Of a DNA stretch of 6,344 bases, positions 4,621-6,344 are shown one piece after another. The number at the start of each line of letters is the position of its first letter. The first letter of the stretch is position 1. A program made the position numbers and the translations under genes. The DNA comes from Nanobdellota archaeon (GTDB taxonomy: Archaea > Nanobdellota > Nanobdellia > Woesearchaeales > BS150m-G63). The notes below the pieces were generated by a model. It was not told where the DNA came from, made no database searches, and saw only the letters and a program-made list of their open reading frames with translations. The stretch lies in the NCBI GenBank assembly GCA_023137655.1, contig JAGLOT010000038.1:1-6344 (forward strand), in the 5' to 3' direction.

Positions 4621-5696
4621 AAGCAGCATTAATCAGTTTAGGAAGTACAAGTTCAAAATGGACAGCCGAAGCTATGCGAAAATATTTTGATGAAGTAGTA
4701 GAAATTGATATTCGACATATTGAAGTTAATATTGGAAGGGATGGAAATAAAGTTTTGTATAAAGGAGAAGAACTTGGAAAATATGATTGTGTATTTGGTA
4801 AGGGTTCTTTCAGGTATGCAGAGTTAATGGCTTCTATTACATCTATTTATGATAAGAAATGTTATATGCCAATTGAACAAGGATCATTTACAATTGTTCA
4901 CGATAAATTATTAACCCATTTAGATTTACAAAAACATAATATCCCTATGCCTTTAACTTACATTAGTGCTACTGTTCAAGCAGCAAGGGCAATTTTACAA
5001 AAAGTTAATTATCCAATTATTATGAAGTTCCCAAAAGGAACTCAAGGTAAGGGTGTAATGGTGGCAGATTCCTATGCTGGTGCTTCATCATTATTAGATG
5101 CTTTAGATTCATTAAAACAACCATTTATTATTCAAGAGTTTATTGAAACCGATGGTTCTGATATTAGGGCACTTGTTATTGGTGATAAGGTTGTTGCATC
5201 AATGGCCAGAAGAGCTAAAGGTGATGAAAAAAGGGCTAATCTTCACGCAGGTGGAAAAGGTGAAGCTGTAACTTTAGATGCCCATACTAAAAAAATCGCT
5301 GTTGATACTGCAAAAGTTTTAGGTGCAGATATTTGTGGTGTTGATATTCTTGAAAGTCATAGAGGTCCATTAGTTATTGAAGCAAATATTTCCCCAGGAT
5401 TACAAGGTATTACAAAAGCGACTGGTGTTGATGTTGCAGATAAGATTGCTAAATTTCTTTATTTGAAAACAAAAGATTTTGTTGAAGATAAAAAAGATAA
5501 AAAAACTCAGAAGATTATGGGTGATTTAGGTATTGGTAATGGTAAGGAAGAGAAAAAACAATTAATCACAACCCTTGATTTAAGGGGAAACAGATTGTTA
5601 TTGCCAGAATTAATGACTAATGTTACCAAATTTAATGATAAAGATGAAGTTGTTCTTGAAGCTAGAAAAGGCGAATTAATTATTAAGAAGTTTTAA
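4617..5696 (+). CDS. RimK-family ATP-grasp amino-acid ligase with extra C-terminal beta module
   Basis: The first about 283 residues are a complete RimK-type ATP-grasp enzyme, which joins an amino acid (glutamate in known members) to a carboxylate using ATP. Motifs: VHDKLLTHLDLQKHNIPMPLTY (94-115), IIMKFPKGTQGKGVMVA (134-150) with ATP-binding Lys137, FIIQEFIETDGSDIRALVIGD (170-190), MARRAKGDEKRANLHAGGKGE (196-216), and CGVDILESHRGPLVIEANISPG (240-261) with metal-binding Asp243, Glu255 and Asn257. Bacterial RimK modifies ribosomal protein S6, which archaea lack; methanogen relatives MptN and CofF modify tetrahydromethanopterin and F420. The substrate here is therefore open. Residues about 284-314 are a Lys/Asp/Glu-rich linker, followed by a 45-residue module (315-359) ending LLLPE...DEVVLEARKGELIIKKF that resembles an AbrB-type swapped hairpin. 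The ATG overlaps the rimB stop as ATGA, without a clear Shine-Dalgarno sequence, implying coupled translation. The 3' end overlaps the convergent gene by 14 bases. Confidence 0.9.
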   Translation: MKAALISLGSTSSKWTAEAMRKYFDEVVEIDIRHIEVNIGRDGNKVLYKGEELGKYDCVFGKGSFRYAELMASITSIYDKKCYMPIEQGSFTIVHDKLLTHLDLQKHNIPMPLTYISATVQAARAILQKVNYPIIMKFPKGTQGKGVMVADSYAGASSLLDALDSLKQPFIIQEFIETDGSDIRALVIGDKVVASMARRAKGDEKRANLHAGGKGEAVTLDAHTKKIAVDTAKVLGADICGVDILESHRGPLVIEANISPGLQGITKATGVDVADKIAKFLYLKTKDFVEDKKDKKTQKIMGDLGIGNGKEEKKQLITTLDLRGNRLLLPELMTNVTKFNDKDEVVLEARKGELIIKKF

Positions 5697-5991
5697 GTAA
5701 TGAATAATAATTTTGACTATAAATTCTAGTATAACGTCCTAAAAGATGTTTACATCTCCTAATTGTATTTTTATGTTTAACTGTCAAATCCTTTCTAGTT
5801 AAAACTTGACCAAGATAGTTATTTGCACTTTGTATATCTGCCCAACCTAAATAAAAATTACCAGAATTGATAACCTTACTCAAATTTAAAACATTTTGTC
5901 TACATATAATTTCTTTTTCTTTTGAAGCCAATTCTGAATTAGACATAGCTTTTCTAACATTTTGAACAAAAACATCATCGATAGAATTCAT
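5683..5991 (-). CDS. Uncharacterised small basic helical protein
   Basis: I do not recognise a family. The 102-residue product is mostly predicted helix, with an acidic/serine-rich start (MNSIDDVFVQNV) and a basic second half (RKDLTVKHKNTIRRCKHLLGRYTR, 66-89). It has no signal peptide, membrane segment or catalytic motif; cysteines occur only at 30 and 80. The ORF is supported by its length, a TATA-like TTTATTTT centred 27.5 bases before the ATG (6015-6022), and its position 62 bases after sepF on the same strand. The basic stretch would suit nucleic-acid binding, but that is speculation. Its stop lies inside the end of the convergent rimK-like gene, giving a 14-base tail-to-tail overlap. Confidence 0.6.
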   Translation of the reverse strand: MNSIDDVFVQNVRKAMSNSELASKEKEIICRQNVLNLSKVINSGNFYLGWADIQSANNYLGQVLTRKDLTVKHKNTIRRCKHLLGRYTRIYSQNYYSLLKTS

Positions 5992-6002
5992 TTTTATTAG
6001 TG

Positions 6003-6018
6003 AAAAAATAAGAAAAAA
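6003..6018 (-). terminator. Probable U-rich terminator of sepF
   Basis: On the minus strand this reads TTTTTTCTTATTTTTT, about 35-50 bases past the sepF stop, a double U-tract typical of archaeal 3' ends. It overlaps the TATA-like element of the next gene. Confidence 0.4.
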
Positions 6019-6022
6019 TAAA
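6015..6022 (-). promoter_or_regulatory. Weak TATA-like element of the 102-residue gene
   Basis: TTTATTTT on the minus strand is centred 27.5 bases before the ATG at 5991, the spacing seen for the other genes here. It is a poorer match than the other boxes and lies within a T-rich tract, so it may be fortuitous. Confidence 0.35.
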
Positions 6023-6053
6023 GAGATTTATTCCCTTAACCTCTTGGAGATTT

Positions 6054-6344
6054 TTAATCTCGAAGATCTTTTGATTCGCCGCCCCTATAGATAGATGCGA
6101 AAGAAGGTGTAATTACCATATAATCATCGCCAAATCCTGCAATGTCACCATCAATAGCGTCACATGTGTTTTTAAGCTTATTAACTGCCCTTTTAAGTTC
6201 GATAAGATCTTTATCTTTTAATGGTCTTATGTTAATCAAAGTAATAGTATTTCCCTCTCTTAATACATCAAGGATTGGTTTAATATCTGAGAAATCCTCT
6301 ATTGTAAATGGTCTAACTATGATTTTTGACATGCCATCATTATC
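6054..6344 (-). CDS. sepF: SepF-like cell division protein, 5' end beyond window
   Basis: SepF polymerises or dimerises at midcell and anchors FtsZ to the membrane; in many FtsZ-bearing archaea it is the main anchor. The visible core is IIVRPFTIEDFSDIKPILDVLREG (4-27, counted from the Met at 6332), TITLINIRPLKDKDLIELKRAVNKL (29-53) and CDAIDGDIAGFGDDYMVITPSFASIYR (58-84), a good match to archaeal SepF, with a short acidic tail. The frame stays open upstream of that Met to the edge (Asp-Asn-Asp-Gly). Archaeal SepF normally carries an N-terminal membrane-targeting amphipathic helix and an acidic linker before this core, so the Met at 6332 is probably internal and the true start lies outside. 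The 92-residue form starting at 6332 would lack any membrane anchor. Confidence 0.85.
   Translation of the reverse strand, partial: DNDGMSKIIVRPFTIEDFSDIKPILDVLREGNTITLINIRPLKDKDLIELKRAVNKLKNTCDAIDGDIAGFGDDYMVITPSFASIYRGGESKDLRD

Noticed and set aside
4617..5696. The ATP-grasp protein as lysine/arginine-biosynthesis LysX/ArgX
   Set aside because: The RANLHAGGKGE, GVDILESHRGPLVIEANISPG and GTQGKGVMVA motifs are RimK-type. A RimB-like partner overlaps it, and no amino-acid biosynthesis gene is nearby.

Overview
The window is AT-rich archaeal chromosome. Three things show this: a class I (archaeal-type) lysyl-tRNA synthetase, an archaeal SepF, and TATA boxes placed about 26-27 bases before start codons with no Shine-Dalgarno sequence between. 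Gene content, small spacers and protein sequence character are most like a DPANN lineage (Woesearchaeota/Pacearchaeota-like). That placement is inference and was not tested by any search.

Layout. A gamma-glutamylcyclotransferase-fold protein runs off the left edge on the minus strand (1-489). It diverges from a tRNA-dihydrouridine synthase (542-1456), and both appear to share one TATA element at 511-520. Next on the plus strand are a stand-alone coiled-coil + NFACT-R protein (1591-2379) and class I LysRS (2468-4030). After a 242-base spacer holding three inverted repeats comes a two-gene operon: a RimB-like retropepsin-fold protein (4273-4620) overlapping by ATGA a RimK-like ATP-grasp ligase (4617-5696). 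The ligase has a lysine-rich linker and a small C-terminal beta module. On the minus strand, converging on rimK, lie an unrecognised 102-residue protein (5683-5991) and the core domain of SepF, running off the right edge (6054-6344).

Function. Most of the plus-strand genes act on translation: tRNA modification (Dus), rescue of stalled large subunits (NFACT-R), tRNA-Lys charging (LysRS), and probably amino-acid tailing and untailing of a protein (RimK/RimB). SepF belongs to FtsZ-based division.

Transcription. Every gene whose 5' end is visible, except the translationally coupled rimK, has a TATA-like element centred 26-27.5 bases from the A of its ATG, which implies leaderless mRNAs. This moves the dus start from 503 to 542. 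The points most worth a second look are the RimB/RimK-fusion pair, the NFACT-R protein cut exactly at a domain boundary, the symmetric divergent promoter, and a near-identical 20-base start-site element in front of two unrelated genes.
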